A stretch of 46,354 nt of DNA, from positions 1 to 46,354 of the forward strand of contig JAGBJY010000039.1 of the NCBI GenBank assembly GCA_017934185.1, given 5' to 3'. Of this stretch, positions 8,662-16,160 are shown piece after piece (the stretch's first letter is position 1; each line of letters opens with the position of its first letter). A model generated the notes under the pieces. It was not told the DNA's origin and did no database searches. It saw only the letters and a program-made list of their open reading frames with translations. This DNA comes from Bacteroidales bacterium (GTDB lineage: Bacteria; Bacteroidota; Bacteroidia; Bacteroidales; UBA932). A program made the position numbers and the translations under genes.

Positions 8662-9982
8662 CCGGGAGATAATAGCGCTCATCCACCGCGAGGTGAAACC
8701 CGCGCTGGGGTGCACGGAGCCCATCGCCGTAGCCCTGGCCGTGGCCAAAGCCGCAGAGATTATCCACGACAACTGCAGCTGCTGTCCGGAGTTTCGCCTT
8801 AGGGCCGATTTCTCCATCGAGGTGGCCGTAAGCGGCAATATCCTCAAAAACGGCATGGGCGTGGGCATCCCCGGCACCGGCATGGTGGGCCTCCCCGTTG
8901 CGGCCGCCCTGGGCGCTGTCTGCGGCGACTCCTCCAAGGGCCTGGAAGTGCTCTCCGGCCTCAATGCAATTGCCGTAGCGCGCGCTAAAGAGCTGGTATC
9001 CAGCGGAAAAGTCAAAATTTCCGTAGCCGATACAGAGCGCCTTCTCTATGTGAAAGCCACGGTGAGGGCCGGCAGCGGCATTGCCGCCAGCGCCGAGGTA
9101 GACCCTCACGCCTGCGCCGTCATCGAGGACGATCACGACCGCATCGTGGAAACCAGTTTTGCCGACAAGATCCTCATGAGCTCAGAATCGGCCGCCGCTG
9201 CCAAGGAGTATCCGGAAGAAGATTACGACCTGTCCGTCAAGGCCATCTGGGACTTCGCCCGCACCGCCCCCTTCGAGGACATCGCCTTCATCCTGGAAGA
9301 CCGCACGCTGAACCTGGCCCTGGCCAGGGAAGGCCTCAAGGCCGATTATGGCCTCCGCGTGGGGAAAACCATCCGGGAAAACCAGAAGGAAGTGTTTGGC
9401 GACGACTACATGAGTTTTGCCATGGGTATGACGGCCGCCGCCTCCGATGCCCGTATGGCCGGCAGCACGCTTCCCGCCATGTCCAACAGCGGCAGCGGCA
9501 ACCAGGGCATCACCGTGTCCATGCCGGTCATCGCCTATGCCCTCAAATACAATGTGGACGATGAGCGCCTGGCCCGGGCCCTTATCCTGAGCAACCTGGT
9601 GGCCATTCATATCAAGCACTATCTGGGAAAATTATCGGCCCTTTGCGGCTGTGTGGTGGCCTCTACCGGCTCTTCCTGCGGCATTGTGTACCTGGAAGGC
9701 GGCGGTTATGAAGCCATCTGTGCCGCCATCAAGAACATGGCCGGAAACATCACCGGCATGGTGTGCGACGGCGCCAAAGTGGGCTGCGCCATGAAAGTGG
9801 CTTCCGGGGTGTCCTGTGCGGTGCAATCGGCCGTGCTGGCCCTCAGCGGTACCTGCATCCCTTCCACCGACGGCATTGTGGAGGAAGACGTGGAAAAGAC
9901 CATCCGGAACATCGGGGCCATCGGCTCTGCCGGCATGAAGGCCACGGACCGGATGATTCTGGATATTATGCTCTGCAAGTAG
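8654..9982 (+). CDS. cyuA: L-cysteine desulfidase (CyuA/UPF0597 family)
   Basis: Predicted to break L-cysteine into pyruvate, ammonia and hydrogen sulfide using an oxygen-labile [4Fe-4S] cluster, like Methanocaldococcus MJ1025 and E. coli CyuA (YhaM); the fold is related to iron-sulfur L-serine dehydratase alpha. 442 residues with the family blocks VKPALGCTEPIAVALA (cluster cysteine C20), MTAAASDARMAGS, NSGSGNQGITVSMPV, ASTGSSCGIVYLEGGG and GMVCDGAKVGCAMKVASG (further cluster cysteines). Its ATG lies 8 bases inside the P-II gene, so it is coupled to the P-II/DUF1538 unit. It ends 1 base from the convergent cysE. The symbol is given by family. Confidence 0.88.
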   Translation: MTDREIIALIHREVKPALGCTEPIAVALAVAKAAEIIHDNCSCCPEFRLRADFSIEVAVSGNILKNGMGVGIPGTGMVGLPVAAALGAVCGDSSKGLEVLSGLNAIAVARAKELVSSGKVKISVADTERLLYVKATVRAGSGIAASAEVDPHACAVIEDDHDRIVETSFADKILMSSESAAAAKEYPEEDYDLSVKAIWDFARTAPFEDIAFILEDRTLNLALAREGLKADYGLRVGKTIRENQKEVFGDDYMSFAMGMTAAASDARMAGSTLPAMSNSGSGNQGITVSMPVIAYALKYNVDDERLARALILSNLVAIHIKHYLGKLSALCGCVVASTGSSCGIVYLEGGGYEAICAAIKNMAGNITGMVCDGAKVGCAMKVASGVSCAVQSAVLALSGTCIPSTDGIVEEDVEKTIRNIGAIGSAGMKATDRMILDIMLCK

Positions 9983-9983
9983 C

Positions 9984-10718
9984 TCAGATACCGCTCCCGT
10001 CAGAGAAAGACTCCACTGCACGTCCCTGCAAAATGCGGGAATGCTGCGGTACCGAATGGGTGAGCCACACGTTGCCGCCAATGACGGAATGGGTGCCGAT
10101 GGTGATGCGCCCCAGGATGGACGCATTGGAATACACGGTAACCCGGTCTTCCAGGATGGGGTGGCGGGGAAGGTTCATGGGGCGGCCTTCGGTATCGTAG
10201 CGGAAGTTTTTGGCTCCCAGCGTAACGCCCTGATACAGCGTAACATGCTCTCCAATAACGGCGGTTTCTCCAATCACAATGCCCGTCCCGTGGTCTATGG
10301 CAAAATAAGGGCCGATGACCGCGCCGGGATGGATGTCAATGCCCGTGACGTTGTGCGCATATTCCGTGAGCATGCGGGGAATCACCGGCACCCCCAGCCC
10401 CAGCAGCACATGGGCCGAGCGGTAGTACAGCATGGCCGTGACGGCCGGATAGCAGTACACAATTTCCTGGATGCCTTTTTGTGCCGGGTCGTTCTGGGCC
10501 ACGGCCTCTACGTCGGTGATCACCAGACTGCGAATCCGGGGCAGTTCCCCAATGAAAGCCTCTGCGGTGGCGGCGTCGGTGATGGTTTCAAGTTCTGTCC
10601 GGATGGTTTGAAGGGCCAGGGCAGGCTCTGTGTCGCTGTACTCAGGGAACACGTAGTCCTTCACATGCGCCATCAGGGGCTTCAGGTGTTCTACAGTCCG
10701 GTTGAGGGAGAGGTTCAT
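9984..10718 (-). CDS. cysE: Serine O-acetyltransferase
   Basis: Makes O-acetylserine from serine and acetyl-CoA, the first step of cysteine synthesis. 244 residues: a helical N-terminal domain and a left-handed beta-helix of hexapeptide repeats with GIDIHPGAVIGPYFAIDHG (catalytic His region), TGIVIGETAVIGEHVTLYQG and NLPRHPILEDRVTVYSNASI. Start overlaps the cysK stop by 4 bases (ATGA). It faces the cysteine desulfidase gene tail-to-tail with a single base between stops and no terminator visible between them, so transcripts from both sides probably overlap. Confidence 0.95.
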   Translation of the reverse strand: MNLSLNRTVEHLKPLMAHVKDYVFPEYSDTEPALALQTIRTELETITDAATAEAFIGELPRIRSLVITDVEAVAQNDPAQKGIQEIVYCYPAVTAMLYYRSAHVLLGLGVPVIPRMLTEYAHNVTGIDIHPGAVIGPYFAIDHGTGIVIGETAVIGEHVTLYQGVTLGAKNFRYDTEGRPMNLPRHPILEDRVTVYSNASILGRITIGTHSVIGGNVWLTHSVPQHSRILQGRAVESFSDGSGI

Positions 10719-11647
10719 AGCGGATACTCTTCAAAAGCGTAGAGGACGGTGGAGAGGTAACGCTCGCCAGTGTCCGGCAGCAGCGCCACAATCATTTTCC
10801 CTTCGTTCTCCGGGCGGCGGCTCAGGGCCAGGGCTGCGCTGAAGGCCGCGCCGGAGGAAATGCCCACCAGGAGGCCCTCCTTTGCAGCGAGCAGTCGGGA
10901 GCCCCGGATGGCATCGTCATCGGCCACGGGAAGTATTTCGTCCACTACGGAAGGGCTGTAGGTGTCCGGGACAAAGCCGGCGCCGATGCCCTGGATTTTG
11001 TGCTTTCCGGCAATGCCGGTGGAAAGGACGGCCGAGGAAGCGGGCTCCACAGCCACCACTTTCACGCCGGAGTTATGGCGCTTGAGGGCTTTTCCGCTGC
11101 CGCTCACGGTGCCGCCGGTGCCTACGCCGGCCACAAAAATATCTACCTGCCCGTCGGTCTCTTCCCAGATTTCTTCGCCGGTGGTCCTTTCATGCACGGC
11201 GGGGTTGGCGGGATTCACAAACTGTCCCAGAATCACGGCGCCGGGGGTGCTGTCCCTCAGGGCATCGGCCTTGGCAATGGCGCCTTTCATGCCTTCTGCG
11301 CCGGGGGTGAGCACCAGCTGAGCCCCCAGGGCTTTAAGGAGGTTGCGCCGTTCCAGACTCATGGTGTCGGGCATGGTGAGCACCACTTTATAGCCTTTGG
11401 CCGTTCCTACCCAGGCCAGGCCCACACCGGTGTTGCCGCTGGTGGGTTCGATGATGGTGGCGCCGGGGCGCAGGACGCCGCTCTTTTCTGCGTCTTCTAT
11501 CATGGCCAGGGCTATGCGGTCTTTCACGGAGCCGCCGGGATTGAAGTATTCCAGTTTTAGGACGATGCGGGCTTTCTGCCCTTCAAAGCCGCTCACTTCC
11601 AGCAGGGGAGTGCGGCCGATGAGTTGGGTGAGACTCTGATAAATCAT
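10715..11647 (-). CDS. cysK: Cysteine synthase A (O-acetylserine sulfhydrylase)
   Basis: PLP enzyme that makes cysteine from O-acetylserine and sulfide. 310 residues with the PLP lysine in NPGGSVKDR (K42), the substrate loop IEPTSGNTGVGLA, the phosphate-binding glycine loop GVGTGGTVSGSGKAL and the late GISSGAAFSAAL. Operon with cysE (4-base overlap), so the two subunits of the cysteine synthase complex are made together. The start lies only about 17 bases from a hairpin-T-run that follows tRNA-Glu on the same strand, so transcription probably arrives by read-through or from a promoter I cannot see. Confidence 0.96.
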   Translation of the reverse strand: MIYQSLTQLIGRTPLLEVSGFEGQKARIVLKLEYFNPGGSVKDRIALAMIEDAEKSGVLRPGATIIEPTSGNTGVGLAWVGTAKGYKVVLTMPDTMSLERRNLLKALGAQLVLTPGAEGMKGAIAKADALRDSTPGAVILGQFVNPANPAVHERTTGEEIWEETDGQVDIFVAGVGTGGTVSGSGKALKRHNSGVKVVAVEPASSAVLSTGIAGKHKIQGIGAGFVPDTYSPSVVDEILPVADDDAIRGSRLLAAKEGLLVGISSGAAFSAALALSRRPENEGKMIVALLPDTGERYLSTVLYAFEEYPL

Positions 11648-11666
11648 GGTAGTTCGTTTTAAATAA

Positions 11667-11700
11667 AAAACGCCGGAAGAAATGCTTCTCCCGGCGTTTT
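11667..11700 (-). terminator. Hairpin with T-run between tRNA-Glu and cysK
   Basis: On the minus strand AAAACGCCGG (11700-11691) pairs with CCGGCGTTTT (11676-11667), followed by TTT. The first stem base is the last A of the encoded CCA of tRNA-Glu. It looks like the tRNA terminator, and could attenuate transcription into cysK-cysE. Confidence 0.75.
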
Positions 11701-11774
11701 GGTACTGGGTAGGAGAATCGAACTCCTATTGCGAGATTGAGAATCTCGAGTACTAACCGTTATACGAACCCAGC
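11700..11774 (-). tRNA. tRNA-Glu (anticodon CTC), CCA encoded
   Basis: Minus-strand cloverleaf: acceptor GCTGGGT/ACCCAGT (G-U at the first pair), anticodon stem CGAGA/TCTCG with loop TTCTCAA giving anticodon CTC, T stem AGGAG/CTCCT with loop TTCGATT, discriminator A (11703) and an encoded CCA (11702-11700). Confidence 0.93.
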
Positions 11775-11785
11775 GGATGGGATTG

Positions 11786-11816
11786 CAAAGGTACAACAAT
11801 TATTTTATTCTGCAAA
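11786..11816 (-). promoter_or_regulatory. Promoter of tRNA-Glu
   Basis: On the minus strand, -33 TTTG (11816-11813), 19-bp spacer, -7 TACCTTTG (11793-11786), an exact consensus match placed 12 bases before the mature tRNA. It interleaves with the divergent glmM promoter. Confidence 0.75.
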
Positions 11817-11834
11817 TTTTTTTTGCTACCTTCG
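11803..11834 (+). promoter_or_regulatory. Candidate promoter of phosphoglucosamine mutase gene
   Basis: -7-like TACCTTCG (11827-11834) with a weak -33 TTTT (11803-11806), 20 bp apart. It overlaps the -33 region of the opposite-strand tRNA-Glu promoter. Confidence 0.45.
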
Positions 11835-11859
11835 TAATCTGAACTGAAAACCTCAAATT

Positions 11860-13272
11860 ATGACACTCATCAAATCCATTTCCGGTATCCGAGGCACCAT
11901 CGGCGGTGCACCCGGCGATGCCCTTACCCCTGTAGATATCGTAAAATTCACTGCGGCCTATGCTGCAACCCTCCCGCAGCGCAAACCCCAGCCCAATGGG
12001 GAACGCTACAAGATTGTGGTGGGCAAGGACGCCCGCATGTCCGGCGATATGGTGGAACAGTTGGTGGTGGGTACGCTCATCGGCTGCGGAATCGATGTGG
12101 TAAAGTGCGGTTTCGCCTCCACGCCCACAACGGAAATGGCCGTCCTTTTTGCCCAGGCCGATGGCGGCATCATCCTCACCGCCAGCCACAATCCCCGGCA
12201 GTGGAACGCCCTCAAGCTTCTCAATGACAAGGGCGAATTCCTCACCGCCGTGGAAGGCCAGGCCGTGCTGGATTTGGCCGCTGCCGAGGATTTTGACTTT
12301 GCCCAGGTGGATGATCTGGGAACCATTGAGGAAGAAGACTTCACCGACAAGCACCTGGATGCCGTCCTGGCCCTTCCCGCCGTAGACGCAGAGGCCATCA
12401 AGGCCGCCCATTTCACCGTGGTGGTAGATGCCATCAACTCCGTGGGCGGCATTATCATGCCCCGTCTTCTTAAGCGCCTGGGGGTCAAATGCGTAGAGCT
12501 CAACTGCAACCCCACCGGCGACTTCGCCCACAACCCCGAACCCCTGCCCGCCAACCTGGTGGACCTTTGCGAGACGGTGGTAAAGGAAAAGGCCGATTTG
12601 GGCGTTTCCGTAGACCCGGACGTAGACCGCCTGGCCTTCATCTGCGAGAACGGCGAGCCCTTTGTGGAAGAGTATACGCTGGTTTCCGTGGCCGATTATC
12701 TGTGCGAACTGGCCCAGAAAGAGGGCAAGCCCATTGCTACGGTATCCAATCTTTCCAGCACCCGCGCCTTGCGCGACGTGACGGAGAAGCATGGCGGCAA
12801 GTACTATGCTGCGGCCGTGGGCGAGGTGAACGTGACCACCAAGATGCACGAGGTGGGCGCCCTCATCGGCGGCGAAGGCAATGGCGGCGTCATTTATCCC
12901 GCCATCCATGCCGGCCGCGACGCCATGGTAGGCGTGGCCCTGTTCCTCAGTAACCTGGCCCATAAGGGTATGAAGGTGAGTGAGTTAAAGAAAACTTATC
13001 CGCAGTACTACATTGCCAAGAACAAGATTCAGCTCAGCGACAGCGCCCTCATTGAGAAGATCCTGAGTGAACTCAAGGTCATCTACGCCAAGGAGAACAT
13101 CAACGACATAGACGGCGTCAAGATTAACTTCGAGAAGAACAAGACATGGGTGCATCTTCGCAAGTCCAACACAGAACCCATCATCCGCATCTACTCCGAA
13201 GCCTCCACCATGGAAGCCGCCGAGGCCCTTGGCAATGAGGTGATTGCCGTAGCAAAGAAGATTATCGGCTAG
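11860..13272 (+). CDS. glmM: Phosphoglucosamine mutase / phosphohexomutase family
   Basis: Alpha-D-phosphohexomutase, most likely converting glucosamine-6-phosphate to glucosamine-1-phosphate for UDP-GlcNAc and peptidoglycan synthesis. 470 residues in four domains: start SGIRGTIG, catalytic phosphoserine loop ILTASHNPRQWN (S109), metal loop VDPDVDRLA, sugar-specificity loop GGEGNGGVIYP and phosphate loop LRKSNTEPIIRIYSEA. Phosphomannomutase activity cannot be excluded from sequence, although GEGNGG-type loops and the Bacteroidota orthologues favour GlmM. Single gene with its own promoter. Confidence 0.88.
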   Translation: MTLIKSISGIRGTIGGAPGDALTPVDIVKFTAAYAATLPQRKPQPNGERYKIVVGKDARMSGDMVEQLVVGTLIGCGIDVVKCGFASTPTTEMAVLFAQADGGIILTASHNPRQWNALKLLNDKGEFLTAVEGQAVLDLAAAEDFDFAQVDDLGTIEEEDFTDKHLDAVLALPAVDAEAIKAAHFTVVVDAINSVGGIIMPRLLKRLGVKCVELNCNPTGDFAHNPEPLPANLVDLCETVVKEKADLGVSVDPDVDRLAFICENGEPFVEEYTLVSVADYLCELAQKEGKPIATVSNLSSTRALRDVTEKHGGKYYAAAVGEVNVTTKMHEVGALIGGEGNGGVIYPAIHAGRDAMVGVALFLSNLAHKGMKVSELKKTYPQYYIAKNKIQLSDSALIEKILSELKVIYAKENINDIDGVKINFEKNKTWVHLRKSNTEPIIRIYSEASTMEAAEALGNEVIAVAKKIIG

Positions 13273-13292
13273 GCGCTCCCATTTCGCTCAAT

Positions 13293-13348
13293 TATTAAAT
13301 TATCCATTTTGGATTATCCGATTTGGATTATCCAATTTGGATAATTTA
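13293..13348. repeat. Operator-like array of 14-bp repeats before the ATPase gene
   Basis: Tandem 14-mers TTTTGGATTATCCG (13307-13320), ATTTGGATTATCCA (13321-13334), ATTTGGATAATTTA (13335-13348) and a partial left copy (13293-13306). The ends form an 11-bp inverted repeat, TAAATTATCCA (13296-13306) and TGGATAATTTA (13338-13348). The -33 TTTG of the downstream promoter is inside the last copy. Confidence 0.7.
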
Positions 13349-13367
13349 TTTTGTTTACTTACCTTTG
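13336..13367 (+). promoter_or_regulatory. Promoter of the ATPase gene
   Basis: -33 TTTG (13336-13339), 20-bp spacer, -7 TACCTTTG (13360-13367). The -33 element lies within the 14-bp repeat array, so a protein bound there would block or recruit RNA polymerase. Confidence 0.75.
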
Positions 13368-13384
13368 CACAAAATTGACAAGCT

Positions 13385-14638
13385 ATGTCCGACGTGTTGC
13401 AAACCAATCCTTTTTTCACCGGGATTCAAATTCCGGACGAGTATTTCTGTGACAGGCAGAAGGAAACGGAAGATTTGATTGCCCTTGTAAAAAACGGGAA
13501 TAACGTTGTTCTCAAGGCCAAGCGCAGAATCGGCAAATCCAGCCTTATCTTCCATGTTTTCAATCATCGGGCTATTAAGAATGATTTCAATACACTATAT
13601 GTAGACATTTTCGGAACAAAGTCCCTGGCCGATTTTCACCTGACTCTTCAGAATAAGCTGCTTAGCGCTCCTTTTGCAAAATCGGCCAAGATTAGAAGAG
13701 ATTTTGAGGCTGTTCTCAGAAGTCTCAGTTTCTCTTTTGGAGAGTATAATCCTGTGACGGGAGCTATCTCGCTGCCTACAATCGGCACCTCTCCTTCTCA
13801 GCTTCCGCTGCTTCCTATGGAAGATTTGTTCGGATTCCTTGAGAATACGGCTAAACCTAATCTTGTGGTGTTTGACGAGTTTCAGCAGATTCAGTATTAC
13901 CCAGAGAGGATGGCCGCTATCTTGCGTTCTTTCACTCAGAAAATGAACAATACCAAATTCATTTTCTCGGGCAGTTCTTCTCACTTGCTTACAGTGACGT
14001 TCCAAATGGCCAATCAGCCTTTTTACAAAAGTGCCGAATCTTATCAGCTGGGAGAATTGCCGGAGGAAACGTATTATCAGTTTTGTCGGCGGTTATTTAA
14101 AGCCCACGGCAAAGAAATATCAGAAGATGCTGTCCAATTCTTGTATGAGCTCTTCTCAGGAGAAACGGCCCCCATGCAAGAAACTATGAATAGAACCTTT
14201 TCCATAGTTGGTCGGGGGCAAAAGGCCGATATCCAGATTATTAAGGAAGCAGTTAATCAACTTTTGACTGCCAGAGACGCTTCTTTCCGGGAAATCCTGA
14301 ACAGGATAGAGAGAGAAAACGTGAGAAATACACTTTATTGCATTGCTGCGCTTGGCATAGCCGATAACCTGACATCGGCTCCTGTCATCAAGCGATATAA
14401 GCTTAACAGTGCGTCCAGTGTGCAGAAGTCACTTCTGAGTTTGCAGGACGAGAATAGCCCCCTGATAAGAAAGATTGCTAAAGGCGTTTATGTATTAGAA
14501 GACCGCTTGTTTGAGCTTTGGATTGCCAGGGAAGGGAACTATCTGGACTATAAATATGCCGCTGTGCATGATAGATTCGTCAGGCAACATGCGTTGGAAA
14601 ACCCTTCCTTCCATCCCACTGCGCCACTTATTGACTAG
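13385..14638 (+). CDS. AAA/STAND-type ATP-binding protein
   Basis: A 417-residue P-loop ATPase. Walker A is KAKRRIGKSSL (about 39-49), a slightly unusual loop with RRIGKS; Walker B is LVVFDEFQQI, followed by a sensor-1-like FIFSGSSSHLL. After the ATPase core there is a helical region and a C-terminal winged-helix-like part (APVIKRYKLNSASSVQKSLLSL). This is the archaeal-ATPase type of NTPase that is widespread and of unclear role in Bacteroidales. The gene is visibly more AT-rich than its neighbours, which suggests recent transfer. It is preceded by an operator-like array, consistent with autoregulation through the winged helix. It ends 7 bases before the DUF1343-like gene. Confidence 0.8.
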   Translation: MSDVLQTNPFFTGIQIPDEYFCDRQKETEDLIALVKNGNNVVLKAKRRIGKSSLIFHVFNHRAIKNDFNTLYVDIFGTKSLADFHLTLQNKLLSAPFAKSAKIRRDFEAVLRSLSFSFGEYNPVTGAISLPTIGTSPSQLPLLPMEDLFGFLENTAKPNLVVFDEFQQIQYYPERMAAILRSFTQKMNNTKFIFSGSSSHLLTVTFQMANQPFYKSAESYQLGELPEETYYQFCRRLFKAHGKEISEDAVQFLYELFSGETAPMQETMNRTFSIVGRGQKADIQIIKEAVNQLLTARDASFREILNRIERENVRNTLYCIAALGIADNLTSAPVIKRYKLNSASSVQKSLLSLQDENSPLIRKIAKGVYVLEDRLFELWIAREGNYLDYKYAAVHDRFVRQHALENPSFHPTAPLID

Positions 14639-14645
14639 CTTAACC

Positions 14646-15713
14646 ATGTTTTCATTCCGAACAACACCCTTAGAAGACCAGCTGGACCGGACCCTGCGCG
14701 AGGGCCGCATTGGCTGCTTCTGCACCCAGAACTGCTGGGATACGGCCCGCGGCCGGTGGATGTACGACATCTTCCGCGAGCGGGGCAACCTTGTCACCGT
14801 TTTCACTCCCCGCGAAGCGGAACTCACCCCCGGTACTAACCATATTGATTTCCAGGCCGATGCCCTCCGCGGGCTGGACGGCGTGGTGGTGGAAATCCAG
14901 GACGTGGGCGTTCGCTATTCCAACTACACCAAGGACGTGATGCTGCTCATGGAGCAGATGAAAATGCTGGAGGAGGAGGCGCCTTCGCTGTACATCGTAG
15001 ACCATCTCAACCCGTCCGGCAGGGTGGTGGAAGGCAGTATCCCGGCAGTGGCCGGAGAGATGTACGTTCCCAAGGTAGCGCATCGGCACGGACTTACGCT
15101 GGGGGAACTGGTGAACCTGTATGCCAGCGAAATCGGCGCCAAGTTTCCCATCCATGTGATATCGGCCATGGCAACGGACGCCGTGAGGCAGCTCATGCCC
15201 TGGACCATTGCCCCGGCGTCGGACATTCCCGGGCTTTTCAGCTCTTATCTGTACAGCGGAGGAGGGCTTTGGAACAACACCACCATTACGCCGGGAATCG
15301 GCACGGCCCGGCCGTACGAGTATATTGGCGCACCGTTTGTGAAACCCATTCACCCGGAGGAACTTCCGCAGGCTCACGGAGCTCTTCTTCGCCCCTGCTC
15401 CTTTACGCCCGCAGCCGGCCGATACGCCGGGGAGCGCTGCCAGGGCTTCCAGATTATGCTCCTGCCCGGCGAGCCCTACCACAGCCTCCTGCACACCCTC
15501 CACCTCATGCGCTGGTTCCGCGAGCACTACTCGGCCTTCGAGTTCGAGGATGCCTTCTGGACCAAACTGGCCGACCCCGTCCTGGAAGCCTACCTCCGCG
15601 AGGAAATCTCCTTTGACGTGGTGCAGGAGCACGTGAAACTGGAAGAGCAGAAGTGGATCCGCAAAGCCAAGCGCTACCTCCTGTATGACGATGCGCCTTA
15701 CCGCATGAAATAA
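14646..15713 (+). CDS. Divergent DUF1343 (NamZ/GH171-like) protein, no signal peptide
   Basis: DUF1343 includes NamZ, an exo-beta-N-acetylmuramidase acting on peptidoglycan fragments. This 355-residue protein keeps the family blocks in order: EIQDVGVRYSNYT (83-95; usual DIQDVGxRxYTY), IVDHLNPSGRVVEGS (usual DRPNP), the VP-KVAHRHGLTLGEL block, and SGGGLWNNTTITPGIGTARP with YIGAP (usual YPGxxLfEgTN-SeGRGT). It lacks an export signal and the early PEHG block, and has Asn where the family has Glu in the fEgT motif. The ATG at 14646 follows the ATPase stop by 7 bases; upstream in-frame ATGs are inside the ATPase. Recycling of muropeptides in the cytoplasm is possible; so is a changed activity. Confidence 0.7.
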   Translation: MFSFRTTPLEDQLDRTLREGRIGCFCTQNCWDTARGRWMYDIFRERGNLVTVFTPREAELTPGTNHIDFQADALRGLDGVVVEIQDVGVRYSNYTKDVMLLMEQMKMLEEEAPSLYIVDHLNPSGRVVEGSIPAVAGEMYVPKVAHRHGLTLGELVNLYASEIGAKFPIHVISAMATDAVRQLMPWTIAPASDIPGLFSSYLYSGGGLWNNTTITPGIGTARPYEYIGAPFVKPIHPEELPQAHGALLRPCSFTPAAGRYAGERCQGFQIMLLPGEPYHSLLHTLHLMRWFREHYSAFEFEDAFWTKLADPVLEAYLREEISFDVVQEHVKLEEQKWIRKAKRYLLYDDAPYRMK

Positions 15714-15840
15714 GACTGCGCCGTTTCCTTCTCTTGCACCCTTCCCGCAAAGCCCGCGCGCAATGCCGTTTCCGCCAATTCCTCCAGAACCATCCTTTCT
15801 CCCTCATCCTGCTGTACTGAAGCGGTACTGCCTCCCTCTT

Positions 15841-16092
15841 TTGCCGTGTTGACGCGGAATCTGTGTTCTGTGCGCTCCCTTTGTCAACACGGCCGCTGCA
15901 ACTGGCGTAAAGGCCGATTTCTTTGCCGTGTTGACGCGGAATCTGTGTTCTGTGCGTTTCCTTTGTCAACACGGCCGCTGCAACTGGCGTAAAGGCCGAT
16001 TTCTTTGCCGTGTTGACGCAGAATCGGCGTTCTGTGCGCTCCTTTTGTCAACACGGCCGCTGCAACTAGCAGAACGGCCGCTGCAATTGGCG
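15841..16092. repeat. Three 82-bp tandem repeats, each with an 11-bp inverted repeat
   Basis: The gene-free stretch 15714-16160 holds three copies of an 82-bp unit (arms begin at 15843, 15925 and 16007). Each has left arm GCCGTGTTGAC (15843-15853, 15925-15935, 16007-16017) and right arm GTCAACACGGC (15883-15893, 15965-15975, 16047-16057) separated by 29 bases. After each right arm comes CGCTGCAACTGGCG or a variant, and a fourth partial copy of that tail ends the block (16070-16092). The arms are invariant while the 29-base loops differ at several positions. 82 is not a multiple of 3, so the repeat is not coding. The part before it (15714-15840) shows nothing recognisable. Confidence 0.9.
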
Positions 16093-16106
16093 GATTCTGT
16101 AAGGGA

Positions 16107-16139
16107 TTTGCATTTTTTGTGACAAAAGGGTTATATTTG
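16107..16139 (+). promoter_or_regulatory. Promoter of the glycine-rich exported protein
   Basis: -33 TTTG (16107-16110), 21-bp spacer, -7 TATATTTG (16132-16139), right after the repeat block. Leader to the ATG at 16161 is about 15 bases. Confidence 0.65.
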
Positions 16140-16160
16140 TGCGGAATAACTATTGACAAG

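Noticed and set aside
15841-16092. Possible CRISPR array
   Set aside because: Only three units, 82-bp period with near-identical content in most of the unit instead of distinct spacers, and no cas gene in the window.
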